Of a stretch of DNA of 64,000 nt, positions 16,168-23,667 are shown in pieces. Made by a program: the position numbers and the translations under genes. The notes below the pieces were generated by a model. It ran no database searches. It saw only the letters and a list, made by a program, of their open reading frames with translations, and was not told where the DNA came from. Within the stretch, counting starts at the first letter, position 1. Each line of letters begins with the position of its first letter. The DNA comes from a virus: the IMG/VR virus record IMGVR_UViG_3300035228_001973, positions 1 to 64,000 of that record; one strand, 5' to 3'.

Positions 16168-16197
16168 TTAAAAAAGGTGAAGATTTCTCTCCACCTT
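16168..16197 (-). terminator. Rho-independent terminator
   Basis: On the minus strand AAGGTGGAGA and TCTTCACCTT pair around a short loop with one mismatch, followed by TTTTTT. It ends the transcript coming from the nucleotidyltransferase and the small membrane gene. A second small hairpin (CCGA...TCGG) lies just upstream at about 16203-16220. Confidence 0.8.
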
Positions 16198-16273
16198 TAG
16201 GGACCGACTTTGGCTATCGGACTACTCCACCATCTCATTTAATCTAATAAGAAAATCTATCTTTCCTTCACCT

Positions 16274-16444
16274 CTAAACCATTTCTTCAATGATTCCTAT
16301 TACTTCACTAACTATAAGTATAATACAAGCGATAATCAAGTTAAAAGGAATAAAACCGTAACCAATAATTCTAACACCTGATTTAATAAAACTTATAATT
16401 TTGTGCCACTTTTGATTTGGCATATGTTTAATATCATCAATCAT
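16274..16444 (-). CDS. Small membrane protein
   Basis: A 56-residue frame (MIDDIKHMPNQKWHKIISF..., then GFIPFNLIIACIILIVSEVI) follows the nucleotidyltransferase with an 8-base overlap; an inner ATG at 16423 gives 49 residues. One or two membrane spans cover about 20-50. Packing, hydrophobic pattern and position before a terminator support it. The function is unknown. Confidence 0.5.
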   Translation of the reverse strand: MIDDIKHMPNQKWHKIISFIKSGVRIIGYGFIPFNLIIACIILIVSEVIGIIEEMV

Positions 16445-16916
16445 CCATACCTAATTTACGTTCAAAATAATTTGCATCTTCAATAACCTCAGGGTTCTGT
16501 TTAATAGTTTGCATCGCAATCATATCTTTCATTCTTGTTGTTGACCATCCATGTGCTCTACTCGTGTAGATTACCTTTGGTGGTAAGTCATCACCCGTAA
16601 ATGATTTACCAATATAATCTTCACCAAGAATTCTAATATCAGGTTCAAAGAATTTAATTAAATCATACAATTCTTCTTCAGTTTGATACACATAAACCTC
16701 ATCAATATATTGAATTGCCATTAAGGTTCTATATCTTTCATATAATGGAACCACTGGTTTGTACTTGGATTTTCTATGTAACGATGGGTCTCTTTGTAAA
16801 AACACAATGAATTTATCACAATGTTTTCTTGCGTCTTCAAATGTGTAAATGTAACCCGGATGCATTAAATCAAAATTACCTGCTGTGAACCCTACAATTT
16901 CTTTTTTTTCACTCAT
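16437..16916 (-). CDS. Cytidylyltransferase-like nucleotidyltransferase
   Basis: The 159-residue protein has the N-terminal nucleotidyltransferase signature GFTAGNFDLMHPGYIY, where HPGY replaces the usual HxGH. It also has RYRTLMAIQYIDEVYVY, IRILGEDYIGK and the WSTTRMKDMI block that corresponds to the STT/R motif. Relatives include glycerol-3-phosphate cytidylyltransferase (TagD) and the ADP-heptose enzyme. It could make a CDP- or ADP-activated polyol or sugar for surface or fibre decoration. The changed last His of HxGH may lower activity. Confidence 0.75.
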   Translation of the reverse strand: MSEKKEIVGFTAGNFDLMHPGYIYTFEDARKHCDKFIVFLQRDPSLHRKSKYKPVVPLYERYRTLMAIQYIDEVYVYQTEEELYDLIKFFEPDIRILGEDYIGKSFTGDDLPPKVIYTSRAHGWSTTRMKDMIAMQTIKQNPEVIEDANYFERKLGMDD

Positions 16917-17104
16917 AATTTAAAACTTTCTTTATAATGTTTATCTTTTTTTACCACTTCATTTAAAGTTAGTAGTTGTGAAATATGATAAGAACTATTA
17001 TCTGTCATGTAAATAATAAATTGGTTTTCAATTTCTTCTATCTCATTAATTACCTTTATAGTCTTACTATCTCGTGGTATTACATAATCACCTACCTTAA
17101 ACAT
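16913..17104 (-). CDS. Small SH3-like hypothetical protein
   Basis: The 63-residue protein starts MFKVGDYVIPRDSKTIKVIN, a pattern of small beta-barrel (SH3/KOW-like) proteins, and ends with a basic helix. It overlaps the nucleotidyltransferase by 4 bases (ATGA). The gene at 17694 has a similar start (MEKGDKIKDIKNG), so the two may be distant paralogues. Confidence 0.55.
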   Translation of the reverse strand: MFKVGDYVIPRDSKTIKVINEIEEIENQFIIYMTDNSSYHISQLLTLNEVVKKDKHYKESFKL

Positions 17105-17450
17105 TTTTAAGTTGTTTTAGTTTAATACCTAATAGGTCTAAAGTATTCTTATCCTTAACAGTTTTTTTAGCTTTTTTCTTAATCTCGTTGATTAAACCTT
17201 CAATATATTTAATCTCAGGATTAATTTCCTCAACAACCTTAACGGTCTTATCCATTTTAACCCCGTTTATCTTGTTTTTAAGGTACACAGATAATAATTC
17301 TATGAGTTTATATGAGAAGTAGAATCCAAGACAAATAAGACCTGTTTCTACTAGTTTTTCTGTTCCTACAAAATGAACACCTACTAACATAAAGATTAAA
17401 ATAATAACCATTTTAATCATACTCCATAAATTATTAATTATTTTTACCAT
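17097..17450 (-). CDS. Membrane protein with charged tail
   Basis: The 117-residue protein has two membrane spans (about 12-28 and 35-55) and a C-terminal charged, possibly coiled region (VVEEINPEIKYIEGLINEIKKKAKK). Its end overlaps the next gene by 8 bases. No family was recognised. Confidence 0.6.
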   Translation of the reverse strand: MVKIINNLWSMIKMVIILIFMLVGVHFVGTEKLVETGLICLGFYFSYKLIELLSVYLKNKINGVKMDKTVKVVEEINPEIKYIEGLINEIKKKAKKTVKDKNTLDLLGIKLKQLKNV

Positions 17451-17452
17451 TT

Positions 17453-17707
17453 TTATTGTGTTTTAGATTTTTGAATTGCATACTCGGCTAAACTGATTTT
17501 TTGAACATCACCTATTACCATTGAAGACCTTAATAAATCGTACGGTATGTGAAGAAGGAAATCATTACCATTTGATGTAGTTAAATCCTCTTTAAGTTCC
17601 AAACAAGAATGTACCATTTTAAGATAGATTTTAAACTGTGTCTTATCTTCAAAAACCTTTTCCTGTAAGATTCCAAACTTTGGATGTTCTATTTTAATTG
17701 TCTTCAT
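17453..17707 (-). CDS. Small hypothetical protein
   Basis: The 84-residue protein starts MKTIKIEHPKFGILQEKVF and is mixed alpha/beta. It overlaps its upstream neighbour by 14 bases. No domain was recognised. Confidence 0.6.
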   Translation of the reverse strand: MKTIKIEHPKFGILQEKVFEDKTQFKIYLKMVHSCLELKEDLTTSNGNDFLLHIPYDLLRSSMVIGDVQKISLAEYAIQKSKTQ

Positions 17708-17960
17708 TAGAATTTAATGGGTTATAATTTAATACTTTTAACATTTCATTTTTAAGTCTTTTTTCCTCACTTATTTTCACTCTGTTTATAAACCATTTTT
17801 CATAAATTATATCAAGAAACCCGTATTCCTTAACTTCATTAATTGGTAAACATTTACTATCCTCAGTAAAAATTACAGTGTTGTCATCAAATGACTCAAT
17901 AGATTCAATAATGTGTATTGAACCGTTTTTAATATCTTTTATTTTATCTCCTTTTTCCAT
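17694..17960 (-). CDS. Small hypothetical protein, SH3-like start
   Basis: The protein has 88 residues. Its first half (KGDKIKDIKNGSIHIIESI, then TVIFTEDSKCLPINEV) looks like a small beta-barrel and the second half is helical and charged. It resembles the 63-residue protein at 16913 in its first half. The function is unknown. Confidence 0.55.
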   Translation of the reverse strand: MEKGDKIKDIKNGSIHIIESIESFDDNTVIFTEDSKCLPINEVKEYGFLDIIYEKWFINRVKISEEKRLKNEMLKVLNYNPLNSNEDN

Positions 17961-18010
17961 ATAACAAATATAATTAAAATTAATGACTTGACCTAATAAA
18001 TTGAATGATT

Positions 18011-18319
18011 TTACTCAACCCATTCGTAATCCGAAATGGACTCATTCCATTTGTACTTATCACCGTCAAACATAATAACACCATTAACAAGAGTAGCTCC
18101 AACAGCACCTGTGTCCTCTATAAAATGTTCTACACTACCAGGTTCTACAGGTTTAGGTGAAAATACAACAGTCTTTAATAAAAATGAAACTAAAATAATT
18201 CCAATTACCCAACCTCCAATCCTACCTGAAGCTGAGAAGATATTTCCAACACCTTTTAGTAATTGTGAACCAAACGTTAAAACGAAACCGATAATGACTA
18301 ATGTGATAATTCCTTCCAT
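18011..18319 (-). CDS. Small membrane protein
   Basis: The 102-residue protein has an N-terminal span (IITLVIIGFVLTFG), a second span (GGWVIGIILVSFLLKTVVF), then a polar tail ending DKYKWNESISDYEWVE. It is the first gene downstream of the large RNA gene, whose terminator separates the two. The function is unknown. Confidence 0.6.
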   Translation of the reverse strand: MEGIITLVIIGFVLTFGSQLLKGVGNIFSASGRIGGWVIGIILVSFLLKTVVFSPKPVEPGSVEHFIEDTGAVGATLVNGVIMFDGDKYKWNESISDYEWVE

Positions 18320-18381
18320 AATTTTATTTTTTTATTTATACAAATATAGTGAATAGTATTGACTTACACAAATTATTTAGC

Positions 18382-18414
18382 ATAAAAAAACCTCAGTCGG
18401 TTAGAACTGAGGTT
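18382..18414 (-). terminator. Rho-independent terminator of the large RNA
   Basis: On the minus strand AACCTCAG pairs with CTGAGGTT (8 pairs, 10-base loop), followed by TTTTTT. It forms a natural 3' end for the RNA gene. Confidence 0.88.
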
Positions 18415-19295
18415 AAGGAAGATATATAATAGAGTATAGAACGCTGAGATTACACGTTTATGGTGACTTGTCTTTAGTGAGATTACCCTATATCGGTTGC
18501 TCATGTATCCACTCTCGTTGCCGAAAGTATCAAGTCAGTGTCGGTTATTTGAGTGAACCACTCTTTTCGTTAACAACTACTCAACTACTACTTTACTCTG
18601 TCAAACCTTGCGAGTTCACTAAGGGACGGCCATCCCACCAGGTATTTGATAATTGACATCAGGAGACTTGCGGTCTACCGATGACTTCGTTAGTCTATTG
18701 ACTCGAAGTGTTAGACACCTTTCGTTGTCAACGCCCGAAGAACTTTTGCTCTCTTTTAGTTTTAGTAAAAGTAACGATGGAAATGAGAAAGATGTGCTTC
18801 GGGAGAAGTTTCGTTTCTTTTGAAAACAAAATGCTTCACACCTCTCTGTAAGTCTGTCAACTTACGGTACTTCAGGAATACGTTAACTTATCGTATCGGA
18901 ATTCCTTTGTACTGGTACTCAGCCCTACAACACCTGACAGGGTGTGTCGAACCGTCACCTGTAGCTTTTCCTATTGATATCACTATCTCAACTCTGATAT
19001 TCCACGGACTCAGAGTGGTCTCGTCCCTTTAGCAGTTGCCCTTAGGGTCTTGACCGTAGCCACTTTGTTTAGTTGTCAGAGTAAACTCTGCGAATATTCA
19101 CGATGTACTATTCTCGTTTCAATCCCTTTAGTCCCATTGCTGGGGTTATCTAACGACGCTAAACCGCCGTCAAATGTCATACTTAACCGTTTAAGAAAAA
19201 GGGGTTAATCTTTTGTATTCCTTTCACAAACTGTGATGGTTAAGGTGACACTTACTAATATTTTCAAAGAACGTCTTCAGTACTCTTACTGAATT
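18384..19295 (-). ncRNA. Large structured non-coding RNA (about 910 nt)
   Basis: This 1.1 kb gap has no gene but a higher G+C content than its surroundings, a Bacteroidota-type promoter at one end and a terminator at the other. Hairpins with perfect stems can be read along it: 19276-19293 (7 pairs, the predicted 5' end), 19182-19195, 19077-19090 (TTTA tetraloop), 18991-19016 (7 pairs), 18930-18945, 18848-18865 (6 pairs) and others near 18700. Length and density of helices fit the ornate large phage RNAs such as GOLLD (and, shorter, ROOL), whose members occur in phages; assignment to a known class is not made here. It is not recognisable as tmRNA, RNase P RNA or rRNA. Confidence 0.8.
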
Positions 19296-19301
19296 GTTTT
19301 A

Positions 19302-19333
19302 CAAAACTACAACAAATTTTTTAATCTGTCAAA
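19302..19333 (-). promoter_or_regulatory. Bacteroidota-type promoter for the large RNA
   Basis: On the minus strand TTTG, a 20-base spacer and TAGTTTTG match the Bacteroidota sigma factor consensus TTTG...TAnnTTTG exactly. The predicted start, about 7 bases downstream, falls at about 19295, right at the first hairpin of the RNA. It implies transcription by unmodified host RNA polymerase. Confidence 0.75.
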
Positions 19334-19480
19334 CTTTTTTTTAAAAACTTTCTGATTTTCTGTTGGGTAAGATATAAATACTCCAATAAATCTCAAAAGT
19401 TATACAAATATACAAAAAAATTACTCTCAGACAAGCCCTTTAAGGGTTTTTTTGTGTTTTGTATTAAAATTATTGGATAT

Positions 19481-19705
19481 TTACCCTATAATTACTCCAT
19501 TAGAATCAAAATACTTATCTAAAGCACTTAATCTATCGTCCGCGTCTACTAACATTACTAACGCCTCTTCAGCGTTTTTATAGAAGTCCCCTGTTGAGTG
19601 GTCTCCGATTCCTACTGCTTTACTACCAAGTAGTTCAAGTGATAATAATGCCTTTGCTTTATCTGCCTGTGCAGATGTTCTTAACATATTTACTAATTTG
19701 TTCAT
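19481..19705 (-). CDS. Small hypothetical protein
   Basis: The 74-residue, largely helical protein (MNKLVNMLRTSAQADKAKAL..., DADDRLSALDKYFDSNG) follows the Nudix gene with a 4-base overlap. It resembles small phage virion or regulatory proteins in composition only. The function is unknown. Confidence 0.6.
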   Translation of the reverse strand: MNKLVNMLRTSAQADKAKALLSLELLGSKAVGIGDHSTGDFYKNAEEALVMLVDADDRLSALDKYFDSNGVIIG

Positions 19706-20109
19706 TTTAAAATTATTTTTATAAGTTTATTAAATTGTTTTGTCATTGGTTCGGGTAATTCATCTTTACCAAAATACCCACATTCCGTGTGTTCGTCCCC
19801 ATCATAAGCGTTTTCTAAATCAGGAAACATCTCTTCTTCAACATCCATAAGGTAGGTATAAAACATACCTTTAACTTTACTTCCGTCTCTGTTATACCTT
19901 TTTATTACCGCGGCAAACTCTATGTCTCCTAACACAGGTAAATCAGTCTCTTCTATAAACTCTCTAATCGCAGCGTCTTTAGTTGGCTCATCTTCTTCCA
20001 CACTACCTGCGGGACATGACCAAAAACCTGGTAGAGTTGTTTGTGAGTTTCTTTTACAAAGTAACACCTTATTATCACATCTTACGATTATTCCTGCGTA
20101 TTTTTTCAT
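19702..20109 (-). CDS. Nudix hydrolase
   Basis: The 135-residue protein carries a complete Nudix box at 35-57 (G-x5-E-x7-REFIEETD-L), preceded by KVLLCKRN and FWSCPAG. Such enzymes hydrolyse nucleoside diphosphate derivatives: oxidised dNTPs, NDP-sugars, NAD or capped RNA ends. The substrate cannot be told from sequence. T4-like phages use a Nudix enzyme in host takeover, which would also fit. Confidence 0.92.
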   Translation of the reverse strand: MKKYAGIIVRCDNKVLLCKRNSQTTLPGFWSCPAGSVEEDEPTKDAAIREFIEETDLPVLGDIEFAAVIKRYNRDGSKVKGMFYTYLMDVEEEMFPDLENAYDGDEHTECGYFGKDELPEPMTKQFNKLIKIILK

Positions 20110-20125
20110 TATTAGTTTTATTGGA

Positions 20126-20133
20126 TATTTATT
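20126..20133 (+). promoter_or_regulatory. TATTTATT element (putative phage promoter)
   Basis: TATTTATT lies 3 bases upstream of the ATG at 20137, in the 27-base gap between the divergent Nudix and DUF192 genes. The gap would be very short for a promoter. Confidence 0.25.
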
Positions 20134-20136
20134 AGT

Positions 20137-20493
20137 ATGAAAGTAATCATAGAAAATAATATTTTAAAAGTCAAAGTTTCTTCCACTAAAAAATCCATAA
20201 CTGATGGAATGATGGGAAAAAGATTTGATGAGTCCTTTGATGGTATGTTATTTTTTATGCCTGAACGTACCGAACAAAGTTTTTGGATGTATAATTGTAT
20301 TATACCATTAGACATTATTTTCATAGATGGAACAACAATAACTAAAATTCATTCTAACTGTCAACCATGTAATGATAAGAAAAATTGTGAATCATATCAA
20401 GGATTTGGTGATACAGTTTTAGAGGTCTTTGGTGGTTTTTGTGAAGAACAAGGCATAAAAAAAGGAGACATCGTCTCCTTATCTTTATTTTAA
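20137..20493 (+). CDS. DUF192 protein
   Basis: The 118-residue protein fits DUF192: GMMGKRFDESFDGMLFFMPE, QSFWMYNCIIPLDIIFIDG, ITKIHSNCQPC and the C-terminal GDTVLEVFGGFCEEQGIKKGD. Most DUF192 proteins are exported; this one has no signal peptide. The family has no firm function. It is a single plus-strand gene between minus-strand units, and a terminator for the opposing transcript lies inside its 3' end. Confidence 0.88.
   Translation: MKVIIENNILKVKVSSTKKSITDGMMGKRFDESFDGMLFFMPERTEQSFWMYNCIIPLDIIFIDGTTITKIHSNCQPCNDKKNCESYQGFGDTVLEVFGGFCEEQGIKKGDIVSLSLF
20457..20478 (-). terminator. Rho-independent terminator, inside the DUF192 gene
   Basis: GGAGAC and GTCTCC form a 6-pair hairpin with a 3-base loop, followed on the minus strand by TTTTTTT. 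It stops the minus-strand lysin transcript 32 bases after the stop codon at 20510. Confidence 0.8.
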
Positions 20494-20509
20494 AGTTGTC
20501 TTAATTGTT

Positions 20510-22888
20510 TTAAGCTATATCAAATTTTTGTAATTCTTCAATTGAGTGTTCTCTAGCTCTTCTCTTAGGACTTCCTGAATTAACATCAGCAAAATATAAT
20601 GTAGACTCTTTAGGGTTACTAAACTCAGGTACACCTTTACTCATTAAGAATTTTACAGCAACTTCGGCAGCTGTTTTATCATCTAACATCTTATCAGGGT
20701 CACTAACGATATCAATACCAACTTTATTTCCATATTTTTGATAATTAGCTTTACCCGTTAATTGGTTATAACCTCTACCAACGTATTTTGAACCATCATT
20801 TTTATTATTATTACCAATTCTACCATTATATACTAAATTAAAAAACTTATCATAGTCTCTCTTTAAATCATTTAATTCTGAATCAGACATCTTTCTAGTT
20901 TTTGAAAATATTTTATTAATTCTACGATTAGATGTATTATGATAACCTCTTTCTTTTTTATTAATAAAATGAGTTTCTTTACCTATTACCGCTAACATAC
21001 CAATTTGTGCGACTGGGTCTGTAATACCGTTCTCAATCATAGTATCAATTAATCTTTGTATTCCTTTAGATGCTTTACCTGAGTACGTATGAGTTATCTT
21101 ACCATCTAATGTAGTAAACTCCTTACTTGAATATGTATATTTTTCTATATCCTTATCTTCTATATTTTCATTTTTTAATTTATTATACATTAAATCTTTA
21201 GTTCCTGTAGAAAAAATCCCGTTTTCCTCTAATTTGTTGTCTCTCTTAAATTTATTTAACGCTCTTTCTGTTTCGGGCCCGAATAACCCATCGACACCAT
21301 ACACCGGTAATTCATAACCTAATAAAGATAATCCAATCTGAAATGACTCAACATCTTGTTTAAATCTCATATTTTTACGGTCACTTCTTTCGATGTCACC
21401 TTCAATATTGTTAATATTAACTAATAATTGATTACTATCAGCATCGACTAATTCAGCCTTGTCTGCTTGTTCATTTAATCCTTTTGATTCATTTATTTTT
21501 TCTTTAAGTTTTCTTACGAACTCTTTTTGAATCATCTTAACAAACTTAACATATGGTGAATCACCTCTATCTTTACTATACTTGTACTTACCTTCAGGTT
21601 TTCTCTTACCTCTTCCGAAGTAATTTAACGCAGATATGTTTGTAATACATTTGTGTCCACCTGAGTTAGCTTGAATCATTTCCCATGCCGGTACACCTAA
21701 CTTATCTAATATAGCCCACTCATCTTCAGTTAACTTAGTAGATGGTTTGTCCATAATATCTTTTAATTTTTCCATATAGTCATCACCCCCATCCATTGAA
21801 CGAACCTTATCACCATAAAAGGCTTCTAAATCCGCATTAGTGAAACCAACTGACTCATCTCCAAATTGTTTATTACCTTCTGATATCCATTTGATAGTAG
21901 ATAAAGGAATTATCTTTTCTCTTAATTGACTCTCCCATTTACTTAATACTTCTTGAGCTATATCACCTAAGTTAACACCTTTCAATTCTCTCTCACCTTT
22001 AAATGGGTTACATGACGCTTGTACTAACCCCATTGGCCAAGCGATTACTATAAAGTCAGCTTCAGGATTATTTTTAAATGGAGTATAACGGTCATAAGAA
22101 CCTGGTTTAAACATTGAACCTCCTCCGTATTGTACTATAATTCCGTCATCAACATAAACTTTATCACTATCTTTTTGTTTCTGTACATAATCTTTTTGAT
22201 TTAAAGCCATCTCTTCAGGTAACGCATACCCCTTTTCAGCAGCTAATCTATTAATGTTTTGAAATATGTTTAATAGTGATGGTTGAGATGTCATTACTAA
22301 ATCTTCCATAAAACCTGGTTTATTCTTATAAGCTAACATAAGTTTGTTAGTTGCTAAACCTAAGGCCATTTTATTTTTCTGTAATGACTTATCTTTTTGT
22401 AATTTAAATACAAAATTCATTATATCTTGTGGTTCTAACCCATACTTAGCAAAATCTGCAGAATCGACTGTAGATATTAATCTAATATCATCGGCAGTAA
22501 AGATATCACTTGGTGACATTATTTGAGATAAAGTCTCAACATTTGAACGTGACGACCTGAATGATGTTGATGTGTCGCCTTCCACACCTGTTTGACTATC
22601 ATGATGGTCTGTATGTACAACAAACATCGGCTTTCCATGTGCGAAATCAACTAAAACCGGCATCGTATCACCTTTAGCATCTTGTTTCTTTACCGCAAAT
22701 TCCTTATCACCGTATTGTATTATTTCAGAATCAACAACTTTAATTCCATTATTCTCTAAATAATTTTTCATAGCTAAGGCAGTCGTAACACCGTCTAAAT
22801 CTTGATGAAAATATATTTTAGCTTTCTCATATCTCTTAGATAAATCGTTGATATTTCTTAATCCTGATTCTTTAATTAATTTTTTCAT
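20510..22888 (-). CDS. Fusion: DHH/DHHA1 phosphoesterase + peptidoglycan binding + GH19-type lysin
   Basis: The 792-residue protein has three parts. Residues 20-460 read as a DHH phosphoesterase: HQDLDG at 28-33, HTDHHD at 92-97, STVDSADFAKYG at 139-150, and a DHHA1-like SGGHK at 409-413. Residues 511-572 form a peptidoglycan-binding domain (LSLLGYE...VDGLFGPETERALNKFK). Residues 605-790 are GH19 chitinase/lysozyme-like: a catalytic-type Glu in GKETH (638), then YVGRGYNQLTGKANYQKYG. DHH enzymes cut short oligonucleotides, cyclic dinucleotides or ssDNA, so fusion to a cell-wall lysin is unexpected. The start MKKLIKESG and an inner KINESKG at 464 both match (I/L)-x-E. It overlaps the GH24 gene by 4 bases. 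Confidence 0.85.
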   Translation of the reverse strand: MKKLIKESGLRNINDLSKRYEKAKIYFHQDLDGVTTALAMKNYLENNGIKVVDSEIIQYGDKEFAVKKQDAKGDTMPVLVDFAHGKPMFVVHTDHHDSQTGVEGDTSTSFRSSRSNVETLSQIMSPSDIFTADDIRLISTVDSADFAKYGLEPQDIMNFVFKLQKDKSLQKNKMALGLATNKLMLAYKNKPGFMEDLVMTSQPSLLNIFQNINRLAAEKGYALPEEMALNQKDYVQKQKDSDKVYVDDGIIVQYGGGSMFKPGSYDRYTPFKNNPEADFIVIAWPMGLVQASCNPFKGERELKGVNLGDIAQEVLSKWESQLREKIIPLSTIKWISEGNKQFGDESVGFTNADLEAFYGDKVRSMDGGDDYMEKLKDIMDKPSTKLTEDEWAILDKLGVPAWEMIQANSGGHKCITNISALNYFGRGKRKPEGKYKYSKDRGDSPYVKFVKMIQKEFVRKLKEKINESKGLNEQADKAELVDADSNQLLVNINNIEGDIERSDRKNMRFKQDVESFQIGLSLLGYELPVYGVDGLFGPETERALNKFKRDNKLEENGIFSTGTKDLMYNKLKNENIEDKDIEKYTYSSKEFTTLDGKITHTYSGKASKGIQRLIDTMIENGITDPVAQIGMLAVIGKETHFINKKERGYHNTSNRRINKIFSKTRKMSDSELNDLKRDYDKFFNLVYNGRIGNNNKNDGSKYVGRGYNQLTGKANYQKYGNKVGIDIVSDPDKMLDDKTAAEVAVKFLMSKGVPEFSNPKESTLYFADVNSGSPKRRAREHSIEELQKFDIA

Positions 22889-23454
22889 GATATAAACATA
22901 TTTTTTTCTTTTGTTCTTCTATTCTTAAGACCATCATTCGAGGACTTATATGATAAAATACTTTCTGCCGCTTTTTTATTTTGACCAGATTTAACATATT
23001 GTATAAATCTTGACATTCTAACTGAATCACATCCAGTATTAAAAACTAATGATATTAACGAATCAAATTGTCCTTGAGTTAACATATACGTTTTTAATCC
23101 TTTATCTTTCCATTCCCCTAAAAATCTTCTAACGCAGTCGGCAGCCTCCGAAGCATCTTTATAAAGTAACTCTAACGCAGTTTTTTTATCTATCACTAAA
23201 CCACGTTTTACATCACTACCAGTGTGTCCATAACCGATAGTTAAAACTCCACTTGTGTCTTTATAAGTCTTTAATACTGGCTCCTTTATGTTACCAATTG
23301 GTTTTTTGGGGTCACCTTCTTCAAATTTAATATGGTCCCAAAAGTTTTGACTGGCCTTCATTATCGTACCATCTTTTTTGTCAGAGTCACTTTCAATTAA
23401 ATACATTTTACGTATTTGAGACTCTTCCGATTCATTTATAAATAACTTTGACAT
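22885..23454 (-). CDS. GH24 (T4-type) lysozyme
   Basis: The 189-residue protein holds the GH24 core: a catalytic Glu in KFEEGD (45-46), LKTYKDTSGVLTIGYGHT (61-78) with the Asp/Thr pair, and NTGCDSVRMSRF. It hydrolyses peptidoglycan. The first 35 residues are an unusual extension starting MSKLFINESEESQIRKMYLI with two (I/L)-x-E sites, which suggests processing or packaging into the virion rather than only a free endolysin. Its ATGA overlap with the fusion lysin indicates joint translation. Confidence 0.93.
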   Translation of the reverse strand: MSKLFINESEESQIRKMYLIESDSDKKDGTIMKASQNFWDHIKFEEGDPKKPIGNIKEPVLKTYKDTSGVLTIGYGHTGSDVKRGLVIDKKTALELLYKDASEAADCVRRFLGEWKDKGLKTYMLTQGQFDSLISLVFNTGCDSVRMSRFIQYVKSGQNKKAAESILSYKSSNDGLKNRRTKEKNMFIS

Positions 23455-23468
23455 AAAAACTTTTATTA

Positions 23469-23476
23469 ATAAATAT
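23469..23476 (-). promoter_or_regulatory. GATATTTAT element (putative phage promoter)
   Basis: GATATTTAT on the minus strand, 14 bases upstream of the ATG at 23454 and directly after the terminator of the preceding unit. Confidence 0.35.
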
Positions 23477-23485
23477 CTATAATAA

Positions 23486-23512
23486 CAAAAAACCCCTCAC
23501 TTTGTAGGGGTT
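23486..23512 (-). terminator. Rho-independent terminator
   Basis: AACCCCT and AGGGGTT form a 7-pair hairpin followed on the minus strand by TTTTTTG. It overlaps the stop codon of the small gene at 23497 and ends the methyltransferase transcript. Confidence 0.85.
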
Positions 23513-23667
23513 TCACTCATTAATGATATTGAACATGCGATGATATTATCAAACCACACTTTTTTAGGGTTACTTAGACTTCCTTTTTTAAATGTTTTTA
23601 CATGACCATCAGTTGTTACTATAGTGATTGAGTCGTGGTTCTTAATACTAATTTCTCGTATGTTCAT
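23497..23667 (-). CDS. Small hypothetical protein
   Basis: A 56-residue frame (MNIREISIKNHDSITIVTTD..., VWFDNIIACSISLMSETPTK) overlaps the end of the methyltransferase by 20 bases and stops within a terminator hairpin. The alternating hydrophobic/polar pattern suggests a small beta-sheet protein. The function is unknown. Confidence 0.6.
   Translation of the reverse strand: MNIREISIKNHDSITIVTTDGHVKTFKKGSLSNPKKVWFDNIIACSISLMSETPTK

Noticed and set aside
16196-16235. tRNA-like sequence near GGACCGACTTTGG
   Set aside because: No complete cloverleaf could be drawn; it is a short hairpin next to a terminator.
18468-19032. Two plus-strand frames (62 and 70 aa) in the RNA region
   Set aside because: Their sequences show no protein-like pattern and they lie antisense to the strongly structured RNA.
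18384-19295. tmRNA, RNase P RNA or group I intron
   Set aside because: Length is too great for tmRNA or RNase P, and no tag-peptide frame, tRNA-like ends or split gene was seen.
19428-19455. Hairpin CCCTTTAAGGG with T run as a plus-strand terminator
   Set aside because: The stem has only three good pairs with a possible loop and no plus-strand gene ends there.
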